Below, one piece after another: positions 1 through 8,252 of a DNA stretch of 64,000 bases (positions within the stretch are counted from its first letter, which is position 1; the number at the start of each line of letters is the position of its first letter). The notes below the pieces were generated by a model. It saw only the letters and a program-made list of their open reading frames with translations, ran no database searches and was not told the DNA's origin. Origin of the DNA: Blastocatellia bacterium (GTDB taxonomy: Bacteria; Acidobacteriota; Blastocatellia; HR10; J050); assembly GCA_026985075.1 (NCBI GenBank), contig JALSQX010000033.1, positions 248,001 to 312,000 on the forward strand, written 5' to 3'. The position numbers and the translations under genes were made by a program.

Positions 1-476
1 CCGGAGAGAAAGCCATTCCCGGCGGCGATGACCGAGGTCATCAACCCGTGCCAGGCATCTTCGTTGGGTTCGCTCACTTCCCGCCAGAGCGCCTGTTCAT
101 CGTTCTCCCGATGGAGGATATTCACATATGCGATGACCCGATTCTCCGGCTCCACCAGATCGGGGTGAAGATGAAAGCCCGAATCGAGAAAGGCGATGGT
201 CACCCCTCGGCCCGTATAGCGATCATCGACCTTCAATCGCCAATGGAGCGGAAGAACCCAAGGACCGTCCCGACCGACTGCCCAGCGACCGTGCTGGAGC
301 CGCTCCCAGAATCCCCGATAGGTATCATAACAAGATGGACACACGCCGCGGTCGAGCGCGTGATGCGGATGATTATCGGCCACCAGCTTCCATACAGCCG
401 CATCGCCCCTCGATGGAAGGACGAACGCGTGTGTCGATGTCGATCGCCGACAGATGGGACAGCTCTCTCTGGGCAT
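1..476 (-). CDS. S8 (subtilisin-like) serine peptidase with N-terminal zinc-knuckle, partial (C-terminus beyond left edge)
   Basis: Only about 158 N-terminal residues are in the window; the gene runs off the left edge, so there is no stop codon here. Read by hand from ATG at 476. It opens with CPIC (residues 6-9) and has CPSC near residue 48, two Cys pairs that look like a small zinc-binding module. Then follow the two subtilase landmarks: the catalytic Asp region VTIAFLDSG, and the His region WHGLMTSVIAAGNG. The Ser region lies outside the window. No signal peptide is visible, so an intracellular location is likely. The start codon lies 8 nt after the stop of the HAD gene, so the two are probably co-transcribed. 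Subtilase identity rests on the Asp and His motifs; the zinc role of the Cys pairs is inferred. Confidence 0.8.
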   Translation of the reverse strand, partial: MPRESCPICRRSTSTHAFVLPSRGDAAVWKLVADNHPHHALDRGVCPSCYDTYRGFWERLQHGRWAVGRDGPWVLPLHWRLKVDDRYTGRGVTIAFLDSGFHLHPDLVEPENRVIAYVNILHRENDEQALWREVSEPNEDAWHGLMTSVIAAGNGFLS

Positions 477-484
477 AGGCAGCG

Positions 485-1321
485 TCACCCCTGGAGAATG
501 AACCGCTCGATGGCCCGGGCCACTCCCGCTTCATCATTCGAGGTGGTGACGTAGTCGGCCGCCGACTTCAAATGGTGTTGAGCATTGCCCATCATCACGC
601 CTAATCCAGCATATTGCAGCATGGCCACATCATTTTCATTATCGCCGATGGCCATCACCTGTTGCCGGTTCAGACGATACCGCGCGACGAGCCGGGCCAG
701 TGCCACCGCCTTGGAGCACCGGGGGGCGAGAATATCCAAGATGGTCATATCTTTCTGCGGATAAGCCGTTTTCAGTAAGGTCACGCGCCCGTTCAATTCG
801 TCGGCCAGCACGCGCTCGAACGCGTCCATCTGGGCACATGGTCCCGAAGACATGATCTGAATGGGATCGCGACGGATGGCTGCCATCAAATCGGGCACCT
901 GCTCGACGACCAGGGGAGCTCGATCGAGGTATCGGCGGAGGCGGACATTGTGTTCGGAAATCCGCTCGATGATCGCCTGGCCTAATCCCTCCGGATCGCA
1001 ACAGCAGACGAGATCGGCGCCGACCGATCGTCCGAGGGCCACAACCCGCCGGGCCAATGAGGCGGCCAACGGATGGTAGTCGATGACAGCACCGGTCTGG
1101 GGATGCTTCACCAACGCCCCATTATGAGTGATCAGCGGCGTGGTCAATGCCAGCTCCAGGGCGATCGGTCGAGCGATGACGAACCGCCGGCCAGTCACGA
1201 GAATGATGCGGACGCCCCGATCCACGGCGGCTCGAATAGCTCGACGATCCCGCTCGCTGATCTGCGACTGCGAGTTCAGGAGCGTCCCATCGATATCCAC
1301 TGCGACGAGTTTGATGTTCAT
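485..1321 (-). CDS. Cof-type HAD-IIB family hydrolase (sugar-phosphate/nucleotide phosphatase)
   Basis: A haloacid-dehalogenase phosphatase of 278 residues. It has motif I DIDGTLLNS near the N-terminus (nucleophile and acid Asp), motif II VTGR, a C2-type cap, the Lys of SKAVALARL, and motif IV GDNENDVAML, which binds Mg2+. The family dephosphorylates small sugar phosphates, flavin or pyridoxal phosphates; the substrate cannot be told from sequence. ATG 1321 was preferred over an upstream in-frame codon because the protein then begins MNIKLVAVDIDG, as is normal for the family, and AAGAGGCGG lies upstream as a ribosome binding site. Divergent from thpR and followed 8 nt later by the subtilase gene. 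Confidence 0.9.
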   Translation of the reverse strand: MNIKLVAVDIDGTLLNSQSQISERDRRAIRAAVDRGVRIILVTGRRFVIARPIALELALTTPLITHNGALVKHPQTGAVIDYHPLAASLARRVVALGRSVGADLVCCCDPEGLGQAIIERISEHNVRLRRYLDRAPLVVEQVPDLMAAIRRDPIQIMSSGPCAQMDAFERVLADELNGRVTLLKTAYPQKDMTILDILAPRCSKAVALARLVARYRLNRQQVMAIGDNENDVAMLQYAGLGVMMGNAQHHLKSAADYVTTSNDEAGVARAIERFILQG

Positions 1322-1339
1322 GCTCGGAATCCGCCTCTT

Positions 1340-1368
1340 ATCATGGCTCACAACAGGGGGCGCGTCAA
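1340..1368 (-). promoter_or_regulatory. sigma70-type promoter of the HAD hydrolase/subtilase operon
   Basis: On the minus strand TTGACG (1368-1363) and CATGAT (1345-1340) are separated by 17 nt. The predicted transcript starts about 11 nt before the ATG at 1321 and includes the AAGAGG ribosome binding site. Confidence 0.55.
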
Positions 1369-1388
1369 GCAAGGCTCTCCATTCGGGC

Positions 1389-1417
1389 TTCTCAGTCCGC
1401 TGGCCATGATTTATAAT
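1389..1417 (+). promoter_or_regulatory. promoter of thpR
   Basis: TTCTCA (1389-1394), a 17-nt spacer and a perfect TATAAT (1412-1417). The -10 box overlaps an alternative TTG start at 1417, which argues against that start and for the ATG at 1432. Predicted leader only about 8 nt. Confidence 0.6.
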
Positions 1418-1431
1418 TGCCCGGCAATTTT

Positions 1432-2040
1432 ATGGAAGAAGAAAAGCCCATTCGATCGTTCATTTGCATCGAGTTGCCCGAGCGGCTGAGGAATCGCATC
1501 GGGGAGATCCAAACCGAACTCAAGGCCTATGCGGCTCACGTGAGCTGGGTTCGACCACAGAATATCCATCTCACGCTGAAGTTCCTCGGTCACATTGCCC
1601 CTCATCGAATTGCCGAGATCTTGAGTTCGATCAAGCCGATCGTCATTCGCCATCCTCCATTCACACTGGTGCCCGAAGGGTGCGGCGTCTTCCCTCACGC
1701 GCGCAGCCCGCGGGTTTTCTGGCTGGGTATTCGCGACGATTCCGGCGTTCTCTCCGAGCTTCAGGAAGAGATTGAATGCGCTCTGGAAACGCTGGGCTTC
1801 CCCCGTGAGAAGCGACCGTTCACTCCGCATCTGACGATTGGCCGCGTTCGCCTCTATCGGAAACCGAAGGATCTCACGCCCAAGTTCCTGGCGCTGGAAT
1901 TCTCCGAACCGGCTTTTGAGGTCGATCACATCACACTGATGCGAAGTGACCTGAAACCCACCGGCGCCATCTACACGCCACTGGAGATCATCCCGTTGGG
2001 AGGCCGCTCACGGCGAGAGGCGAATGAGTCTCCCTCCTGA
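1432..2040 (+). CDS. thpR: RNA 2',3'-cyclic phosphodiesterase (2'-5' RNA ligase family)
   Basis: A 202-residue member of the 2H phosphoesterase superfamily. The two catalytic HxT motifs are visible: HLTLKFLG after about 45 residues and HLTIGRV about 85 residues later. ThpR hydrolyses 2',3'-cyclic phosphate termini of RNA and can ligate tRNA halves in vitro; its physiological role is unsettled. The family usually has 175-200 residues, so this is full length. An in-frame TTG lies at 1417 but falls inside the -10 box, so ATG 1432 is chosen. No clear Shine-Dalgarno is present, in keeping with a near-leaderless transcript. The 3' end faces selD, 45 nt away. Confidence 0.9.
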   Translation: MEEEKPIRSFICIELPERLRNRIGEIQTELKAYAAHVSWVRPQNIHLTLKFLGHIAPHRIAEILSSIKPIVIRHPPFTLVPEGCGVFPHARSPRVFWLGIRDDSGVLSELQEEIECALETLGFPREKRPFTPHLTIGRVRLYRKPKDLTPKFLALEFSEPAFEVDHITLMRSDLKPTGAIYTPLEIIPLGGRSRREANESPS

Positions 2041-2085
2041 ACGTTGGCGAGGAATCGCAGCGTCTTCCATGATATGGTCGGCCCA

Positions 2086-3138
2086 TCAGGGGACGACGTG
2101 CACTCGGCCGACCGGTCCTTCGATAACCTCTCCGATCACGGCAGCGACCGGAGTGCGGTACTCGGTCAGTTTCTCCACCAGGGCATCAGCCTTCTCCGGG
2201 GCCACAGCGATGAGGAGTCCTCCCGAGGTCTGGGCATCACAAAGAACTAATTGCACGGCTTCGCTCACCTCATCGTGCCAATCAATGGAGGAAGCCAGAT
2301 ATTGATGATTCCGACGACTGCCCCCGGGGATGGCCTTTTGTTCGATTAATTCCCAGGTCGACGAGAGCACAGGCACGCGAGAGGCTTCGATACGAGCGCC
2401 CACCCCACTGGCCGTCAACATCTCCAACAGGTGTCCCAACAGCCCGTATCCGGTCACATCGGTGGCCGCATGCACCCCCACGTCGACCATGGCTCGAGAG
2501 GCCCCATCGTTGAGTCGAGCCATGAGCGCGATGGCGTCTTTCTCCGTCGCCGCATCGACCAATCCCCTCTTGATTCCCGTCGTGATGATCCCTATCCCCA
2601 ATGGCTTGGTCAAGACGATGACGTCGCCCACTCGAGCCGTGGCATTGGTGATGATGTGATCAGGATGACAGATGCCCACGACGGCTAATCCATACTTCGG
2701 CTCCACATCATCGACGCTGTGCCCGCCGATGATGGCCACACCCGCTTCTTGCGCCTTCTCCGCCGCTCCCACCAGAATCCGCTCCAGGACGTCGAGGGGA
2801 AGTTTCTTGGTAGGGAATCCGACGAGATTCACGGCCACCAGCGGTCGTACGCCTTTGGCATAGATATCGCTGAACGAATTGGCCGCGGCGATGGCCCCAA
2901 ACCAATAGGGATCGTCCACCACGGGAGCGAAGAAATCCGTAGACATCAGCAGGACCATCTCGTCGTTGAGACGGTACGCACCAACATCATCCGAACTCCC
3001 CGGTCCGATGAGGACGTTGGGATCGGTGAGCGGCGGCAGAGCGCGCAGTACCTGAGTCAGGTCTTCCAGACCCAGCTTACACGCTCAACCAGCGCCGTGA
3101 CTCATCTGCGTCAATCGAACCCGTTCGGTTTCACTCAT
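2086..3138 (-). CDS. selD: selenide, water dikinase (selenophosphate synthetase), selenoprotein with UGA-encoded Sec18
   Basis: Makes selenophosphate, the selenium donor for Sec-tRNA and selenouridine, from selenide and ATP. Read through the in-frame TGA at 3087-3085, the protein has 350 residues, the normal SelD length. The N-terminus MSETERVRLTQMSHGAG is followed by U-A-C-K, matching the E. coli catalytic loop GAGCGCK (Cys17, Lys20). Sec18 replaces the catalytic Cys, Cys20 and Lys21 are kept, and Ala replaces the intervening Gly. Downstream are the Asp-rich ATP/Mg segment SSDDVGAY, STDFFAPVVDDP and the GGHSVDD region. If the TGA is read as stop, only a 290-residue fragment lacking the active-site loop remains. 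A SECIS-like hairpin follows the UGA. The -10 box lies 10 nt before the ATG. selA, selB and selC are not in this window. Confidence 0.93.
3053..3087 (-). promoter_or_regulatory. bacterial SECIS-like element in selD
   Basis: Starting at the UGA (3087) the mRNA can form an apical hairpin GGTCT (3072-3068), loop GGA (3067-3065), AGACC (3064-3060), with a closing helix TGAG (3087-3084) and CTCA (3056-3053). The loop begins with GG 17 nt after the UGA, within the spacing known for bacterial SECIS elements. Thermodynamics not computed. Confidence 0.7.
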
Positions 3139-3148
3139 AGAGACGTTG

Positions 3149-3177
3149 ATTATATTGGCCTGGGGTGGAATTGCCAA
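3149..3177 (-). promoter_or_regulatory. promoter of selD (near-leaderless)
   Basis: On the minus strand TTGGCA (3177-3172), a 17-nt spacer, and TATAAT (3154-3149). Only 10 nt separate the -10 box from the selD ATG, so the predicted leader is about 3-4 nt. Confidence 0.65.
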
Positions 3178-3208
3178 GGACCGCCCCGGCGAAACGGACA
3201 ATATTCCC

Positions 3209-3236
3209 TTGCATGATTTGTCGGAATCAGTATTAT
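3209..3236 (+). promoter_or_regulatory. promoter of the ADP-forming acetyl-CoA synthetase gene
   Basis: TTGCAT (3209-3214), 16-nt spacer, TATTAT (3231-3236), about 20 nt predicted leader before ATG 3263. Divergent from the selD promoter. Confidence 0.5.
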
Positions 3237-3262
3237 TGCTTGGGAGCAGAGGCGAAGAGCTT

Positions 3263-5383
3263 ATGGGAGACTCGCTCGACTCCATCTTCAGACCGAGATC
3301 GATTGCTGTCATTGGCGCGTCCCGTCGTAAGGATTCCATCGGTCACATGATTCTCCACAACCTCCTCGAACTCGACTTCAACGGAAAAGTGTTCCCCGTC
3401 AATCCCCATGCCGATGTCGTTCACTCCATCAAGTGCTTTCCCCGCATTTTGGATATTCCCGACGAGGTCGATCTGGCTATCATCGTCGTCCCCCGGAACC
3501 GCGTGCTCGCTGTGGTCGACGAGTGCATTCAAAAGAACGTGAAAGCCCTCATCGTCATCACGGCCGGATTCAAAGAACTCGGTCCACAAGGAGCTCGATG
3601 GGAACAGAAGCTGGTCGCCAAAGTGAAGTCCGCCGGCCTTCGTCTCCTCGGTCCCAACTGCATGGGAGTCATCAATACCGATCCCGACGTACGGATGAAT
3701 GCCACCTTCGCTCCCGTCGCTCCGGGGCCGGGTCCCATCGCTTTCACCACTCAGTCGGGCGCGCTGGGCGTCGCCATTCTCAACATTGCTCACCGCGTGG
3801 GGCTCGGCTTCTCCATGTTCGCTTCCATGGGCAACAAGGCCGACGTGTCCGGTAACGATCTCCTCGAATATTGGGATCGCGATCCCCGAACCAAAGTCAT
3901 CCTCATGTATCTGGAGTCGTTCGGTAATCCCAGGAAATTCACGCAACTGGCTCGACGCATCAGCAAACGGAAGCCCATCATCGCGCTCAAAGCGGGCCGA
4001 ACGCGACAGGGGGCCATGGCCGCTTCGTCGCACACCGGGGCGCTGGCCGGTCTCGACATCGCCACCGATGCCCTCTTCGAGCAGTGTGGTGTGCTCCGGG
4101 CCTATTCGGTTGAGGAACTGTTCGATCTCGCCTTGGGATTCAGTCATTGTTCGATCCCTCGCGGTCCTCGAGTGGCCATCGTCAGCAATGCCGGAGGACC
4201 GGCCATCATGGCCACCGATGCGTGCGTGAATATGGGCCTGGAGATCGCTTCCTTTTCGGCGAACACCATCGCTCAGCTCCGCGAGTTCCTGCCCGAAGAA
4301 GCCGCGGTGAAGAATCCCGTGGACCTCATCGCCTCGGCAACGGCGGAGCGATACCGGTTGGCGCTGAATACGGTTCTCGCCGATGGCAATGTCGATGCGG
4401 CGTTGGTCATCTTCGTCCCCCCCATCATGGTCGATCCTAACGACGTCGTGGAAGCGCTCCTGGAGATCAAAGCTCGCCACGAGAAACCTCTCCTTGGCGT
4501 CTTTATGGCTTCGGAAGAGTCCCTCCAGGAGATTCGGCGACGCACCAGCGGAACCGTGCCCATCTACCTCTTCCCCGAATCGGCGGCGCGCGCTCTCGCC
4601 GCCCTGGCCGAATATCGCCGCGTTCAGCAACGGGAAGAGGGAACCATCCCTCACTTCCCCGTCAGTCAGGACATCCCTCGCAAAATCATCGATGCCGTGC
4701 GGAGCGAGGGGCGGCTTCACCTGAACTCCGCCGAAGCGCTCAGCATCCTCAATGCTTATGGCATTCCCACCTGCGCGTTTGGGTTCGCGACGACGCGGGA
4801 GGAGGCCGCAACCGTGGCGCGGGAGATCGGATACCCCGTGGTCCTCAAGATCCTGGCCCCAACCGTGGTTCACAAATCGGACGTGGGCGGCGTCATCCTC
4901 GATATTCGAAACGACGATGAACTCATTCGAGGATACGAGAATCTCCTGGAGAAAGCCGAGCGCCATGGCCTCTCCAAGGATCTGGAAGGCGTCATGATCC
5001 AGCGCATGCTGCGCGGGGGTCGAGAAGTGGTCATCGGTATGGCCCACGATCCTCAGTTCGGCCCACTGATCATGTTTGGACTGGGAGGCATCTATGTGGA
5101 AACGCTCAAAGATGTCGCCTTTCGCATTTGGCCGATCACCGACGTGGACGCCCGCGATATGATTCGGTCGATCCGAAGTTACCCCATCCTCAAAGGAATG
5201 CGAGGCGAAGAGTCGGTTCACTTCCCGCTGTTAGAAGAAACGCTCATGCGCGTCTCTCAACTGGTTGGTGATTTCCCGGAAATCGATCAGCTCGATATCA
5301 ATCCCTTCATCGCCAGCCATAACCCCGATGCCTCCAAAGCCGTGGACGCGAAAATAATCCTCAAAGCCACTCCCCAATCTTGA
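3263..5383 (+). CDS. acetate--CoA ligase (ADP-forming), fused alpha and beta subunits
   Basis: Interconverts acetyl- or acyl-CoA + ADP + Pi with the acid + ATP + CoA, conserving the thioester energy as ATP. The 706 residues contain a CoA-binding Rossmann domain (IFRPRSIAVIGAS near the N-terminus), a succinyl-CoA ligase-like region (TTQSGALGVAI; SSHTGALAG with the likely phospho-His at 257), and a C-terminal ATP-grasp domain from about residue 480 (VVLKILAPTVVHKSDVGGV). In archaea the two halves are often separate subunits; here they are fused, as in many bacteria. An in-frame ATG at 3146 would overlap the divergent promoters, so 3263 is chosen, with AGAGGCGAAG upstream. Acyl specificity cannot be read from sequence. 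An AMP-forming synthetase is also present at 50210. Confidence 0.9.
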   Translation: MGDSLDSIFRPRSIAVIGASRRKDSIGHMILHNLLELDFNGKVFPVNPHADVVHSIKCFPRILDIPDEVDLAIIVVPRNRVLAVVDECIQKNVKALIVITAGFKELGPQGARWEQKLVAKVKSAGLRLLGPNCMGVINTDPDVRMNATFAPVAPGPGPIAFTTQSGALGVAILNIAHRVGLGFSMFASMGNKADVSGNDLLEYWDRDPRTKVILMYLESFGNPRKFTQLARRISKRKPIIALKAGRTRQGAMAASSHTGALAGLDIATDALFEQCGVLRAYSVEELFDLALGFSHCSIPRGPRVAIVSNAGGPAIMATDACVNMGLEIASFSANTIAQLREFLPEEAAVKNPVDLIASATAERYRLALNTVLADGNVDAALVIFVPPIMVDPNDVVEALLEIKARHEKPLLGVFMASEESLQEIRRRTSGTVPIYLFPESAARALAALAEYRRVQQREEGTIPHFPVSQDIPRKIIDAVRSEGRLHLNSAEALSILNAYGIPTCAFGFATTREEAATVAREIGYPVVLKILAPTVVHKSDVGGVILDIRNDDELIRGYENLLEKAERHGLSKDLEGVMIQRMLRGGREVVIGMAHDPQFGPLIMFGLGGIYVETLKDVAFRIWPITDVDARDMIRSIRSYPILKGMRGEESVHFPLLEETLMRVSQLVGDFPEIDQLDINPFIASHNPDASKAVDAKIILKATPQS

Positions 5384-5392
5384 CGCGCCTCC

Positions 5393-6463
5393 TCAACGAG
5401 CAAAGATTTCTCCCATGGCGGCGAGAAAGAGATCGTTCTCCTGAGGCGCTCCAATGCTCACGCGAATGGCATTGGTCAGCGTCGGATGACGACTGAGATC
5501 ATAGACGAGGATACCCTTCTCCCTCAACAATTGGCTCAGTTGACGCCCGGTCAATTCCGTCCGGACTACCATGAAGTTGGCGTGAGAGGGAACGGGCTTG
5601 ACGCCACTCATACGCTGCAACGCTGCATATACCCGCTCGCGCTCGGAGATGAGCTTTTCGATCTGCGCCCGAAAATGGTCATACATATCGATAGCCACCT
5701 CCGCGGCCAGAGCTGAAACGATGCCGATCGCTCCCGGTAGCATGCGCTCATTGATCCGTTGGGCGAGATGGGGAGACGTCAACAGGTAGCCGATGCGTAA
5801 TCCCGCCAACCCGAGGGCAATGGAGAACGTTCGCAGGATCACCAACCGGGGGTACTTGGCCACGAGCGGAGCGAACGTCTTGTGAGCGAACTCGTAATAC
5901 GACTCGTCCACGACGACGATCCCCGGGGAGGTGTTCAGCAAGGTGACCAGATCGGGCTCGGCCATCACACATCCGGTGGGATCGTGGGGCGATCCGATGA
6001 CGACCATCTCGATTTTCATGGCCACGGCGCGAGAACAGAGCTTCGGCACGTTGAATTGCAAGGCCTCGGTCATCGGCACGCCCATGACATCAGCATTCAC
6101 CATCCGGGCGATGCCCGAGAGGGGGCCAACCGTCGGCTCGGGAACGAGGATGCGCGTCGGACCATCGGTGACAACCTCCAGGAGCACCTGTAGTAACTGA
6201 GTCGATCCATTGCCGACAACAATATGATCCGGATCACAATGATTAAACGCCGCCAGACGCTCCACTACCCCCTCAGGGCGAGGTTCGGGAAATCGAGACC
6301 ACGGCACCGCCGCCAGTCGACGGAGAATCTCATCCTTGATAGCTCGGGGCACATCGAATGGATTTTCGTTCTTATCCAGGCGGACCACTGTTGTGGGCGT
6401 TCTCCTGGTTTGCTCTCTCTGGGAAGCATCCACCGGATGCCGATTGTTCGGCGATTCTCCCAT
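5393..6463 (-). CDS. HisC-like class I/II aminotransferase lacking the PLP-binding lysine
   Basis: By fold this is a histidinol-phosphate aminotransferase homologue of 356 residues. It keeps the PLP-phosphate loop GNGSTQLL (84-91), the pyridine-binding Asp in VVDESYYEF (Asp186), and the Arg of GLRIGY (Arg223). The family's Schiff-base Lys, normally in RTFSKA-GLAG, is Ile215 here (RTFSIALGLAG; codon ATT at 5821-5819), and the Asn of NPNNPTG is Asp161 (SPHDPTG). Lys to ATT needs two base changes, so one sequencing error cannot explain it. The frame is intact with normal codon use. ATG 6463 is preferred over TTG 6481. It follows aroDE by 66 bp on the same strand. It may be catalytically dead or repurposed, so I do not give the symbol hisC. 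Confidence 0.85.
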   Translation of the reverse strand: MGESPNNRHPVDASQREQTRRTPTTVVRLDKNENPFDVPRAIKDEILRRLAAVPWSRFPEPRPEGVVERLAAFNHCDPDHIVVGNGSTQLLQVLLEVVTDGPTRILVPEPTVGPLSGIARMVNADVMGVPMTEALQFNVPKLCSRAVAMKIEMVVIGSPHDPTGCVMAEPDLVTLLNTSPGIVVVDESYYEFAHKTFAPLVAKYPRLVILRTFSIALGLAGLRIGYLLTSPHLAQRINERMLPGAIGIVSALAAEVAIDMYDHFRAQIEKLISERERVYAALQRMSGVKPVPSHANFMVVRTELTGRQLSQLLREKGILVYDLSRHPTLTNAIRVSIGAPQENDLFLAAMGEIFAR

Positions 6464-6529
6464 TGACCATCTATCTCCCAATGTGGGGTGCTCAGCCAGT
6501 TTACCTCATCGATGTCACATGTTCAATGC

Positions 6530-8062
6530 TCAGGAGGTACTCTCTGACGCGCCGACCGCCTCCCACATGACTGAGAAAGGCGCTTGATGCTGTGTCCACA
6601 ACTGGAACTGAACGGCCGCCTGATGAACGAGCATTTCCAAGCCCGAGATCACCCGGCACCCCCTGCGGCGAGCTTCTCGTAACAGCCGCGTCTCGGTCCG
6701 AAGAGGGACGAGATCGAAAACAACCTTTCCCGGCCGCAAGACGGACGGGGGGACGATCGAATCGCGGTCCGGGTTCTCCAGACCGACGGGCGTGGCATTG
6801 ATCAAAACATCATATTCCATGCGGGCTACATCATTGAGATGGCCGGCCCGGACGCCGAACCGTTCGGCCAATTGCTGGGCCTGAGCGGCTCGCCGAGCCA
6901 ATACGAGAACGTCCGCTCCTTCGTGCTTGAGTCCGTAACAAACGGCTCGTGCTGCTCCGCCAGCTCCCAATATGACCACCCGCGTCCCGCGCAGATCCAA
7001 CCGCGACTGGAGCGGTCGCAGGGCTCCTGCTACATCGCTGTTATATCCCACGAGCTGATTCCCCTCGACGATGACCGTATTGACTGCGCCCACCATTCGC
7101 GCTGTCTCATCCAACCGATCCAGATACGCGATGATATCTATCTTGTGAGGAATGGTGACGCTCAACCCGCGGAGCGTCCAAGGCATCTTTCGCGTCACCG
7201 GATTCACAAAATCAGCCATGAACCGGCGCAGATCCCTCACCAAGAGCGGCAGGTAGACCCAGTCGAGGTTCAACTGCTTGAAGGCCTCGTTATGCATCCG
7301 CGGCGATAGGGAGTGACCGACCGGGTTTCCAATGACGCCGGTCACATTCGTGTCCGAGGTCAATTGGGAAACGCGGTATACGGAGACGAGTTCCCTTGCT
7401 GTGAGTTGCCCGGGGGCGGTGACTTCCGATGCCCTCAGCGCGCCAAAGGTCAAGAAACTGCCCCAGGCTGGGGCCAGAATGCGACTGATCACCCCCGCTT
7501 CCCCCATCCCCAGGGCGATCGTCGGTCGGCTCTCCCGCCGAGCCCGCTCCAGGACGGCCAACAGGCGCAGATTATCGGTGAGGTCCCGAGCCATGGTGGC
7601 GATCTTGATGACTCCCGCGGGCGTCGCCGCTAACCGTCGGTACACGTCGAGCAGATCGGTCGGCGTCTGCTCAAAATTGTGGTAGGACACGATGATCTGT
7701 GCCCAGGGAACCGGTTCGGATTGCTTGAGAAAGACTTCGGCCAACTCGATGTCCAGATCAAAATGCACCCGTTGATTCTCGGCCAATGGGAATAATTGCT
7801 GCCAGAACCGGCGTTGACGCTCGACGTCGGCCGCACCTTTGGAAGGCCCCACATGGCGTGGATGATACGTCAGAATGACGGGACGATCGGTCGAGCGGAT
7901 GAGCTGGGTGACCGCCGGCCGGGGCTCATCCACCGGGAGATCGGTGAGATAATCGAGCCGAAACTCAATAACATCGGCTACCGACTGAGCCTCGGAGACC
8001 CGCTCAATGGCTCGGTCAACGGTCGAACCCGCGATGGAGATGGCTACCTTGTTGTATTTCAC
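6530..8062 (-). CDS. aroDE: bifunctional 3-dehydroquinate dehydratase (type I) / shikimate dehydrogenase
   Basis: Catalyses steps 3 and 4 of the shikimate pathway. Residues 1-235 are type I dehydroquinase, with VSYHNF (His128) and the Schiff-base Lys153 in VIKIATMA. Residues 240-510 are shikimate dehydrogenase: GVIGNPVGHSLSPRMHN, catalytic Lys307 in VTIPHK, Asp343 in NSDVAG, and the NADP glycine loop GAGGAAR (about 367-372). Such AroD-AroE fusions are known in plants and in chlamydiae and several other bacterial groups. The start is GTG 8062, which gives MKYNKVAISIAG, a normal AroD N-terminus; no strong Shine-Dalgarno is present. It precedes the HisC-like gene in an apparent two-gene operon. 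Confidence 0.93.
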   Translation of the reverse strand: MKYNKVAISIAGSTVDRAIERVSEAQSVADVIEFRLDYLTDLPVDEPRPAVTQLIRSTDRPVILTYHPRHVGPSKGAADVERQRRFWQQLFPLAENQRVHFDLDIELAEVFLKQSEPVPWAQIIVSYHNFEQTPTDLLDVYRRLAATPAGVIKIATMARDLTDNLRLLAVLERARRESRPTIALGMGEAGVISRILAPAWGSFLTFGALRASEVTAPGQLTARELVSVYRVSQLTSDTNVTGVIGNPVGHSLSPRMHNEAFKQLNLDWVYLPLLVRDLRRFMADFVNPVTRKMPWTLRGLSVTIPHKIDIIAYLDRLDETARMVGAVNTVIVEGNQLVGYNSDVAGALRPLQSRLDLRGTRVVILGAGGAARAVCYGLKHEGADVLVLARRAAQAQQLAERFGVRAGHLNDVARMEYDVLINATPVGLENPDRDSIVPPSVLRPGKVVFDLVPLRTETRLLREARRRGCRVISGLEMLVHQAAVQFQLWTQHQAPFSVMWEAVGASESTS

Positions 8063-8076
8063 GGTCGATCGAGAGG

Positions 8077-8105
8077 ATTGTATCTGAAAACTCCATCACC
8101 ATCAA
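8077..8105 (-). promoter_or_regulatory. promoter of aroDE
   Basis: Minus-strand TTGATG (8105-8100), 17-nt spacer, TACAAT (8082-8077). The GTG start is 14 nt beyond the -10 box, so the leader would be about 7-8 nt. Confidence 0.5.
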
Positions 8106-8214
8106 CGGGATTCCATCATCGGCCGGTCCCTCTCAACAGTGAGTCCCCTGAGGATGTTGAATCCTTTGAGGTCGCGCCCTTCCTTTGGGGCCTCTCTGGT
8201 GATCGCCTTGGGAG

Positions 8215-8244
8215 CTGACGTGCCTTCACTCTCAGAGGTATAAT
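8215..8244 (+). promoter_or_regulatory. promoter of the TonB-C-terminal-like gene (leaderless)
   Basis: CTGACG (8215-8220), 18-nt spacer and a perfect TATAAT (8239-8244). The ATG at 8253 lies 8 nt after the -10 box, close to the expected transcription start. Confidence 0.55.
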
Positions 8245-8252
8245 CGTAGGCG

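Noticed and set aside
2086-2958. selD starting at an internal ATG (290 residues)
   Set aside because: It lacks the catalytic N-terminal loop, and in-frame homology continues upstream through the TGA to 3138.
3233-5221. 662-codon open frame on the minus strand
   Set aside because: It is antisense to the ADP-forming acetyl-CoA synthetase, is rich in His, Asp and Gly like other codon-bias shadows here, and matches no family.
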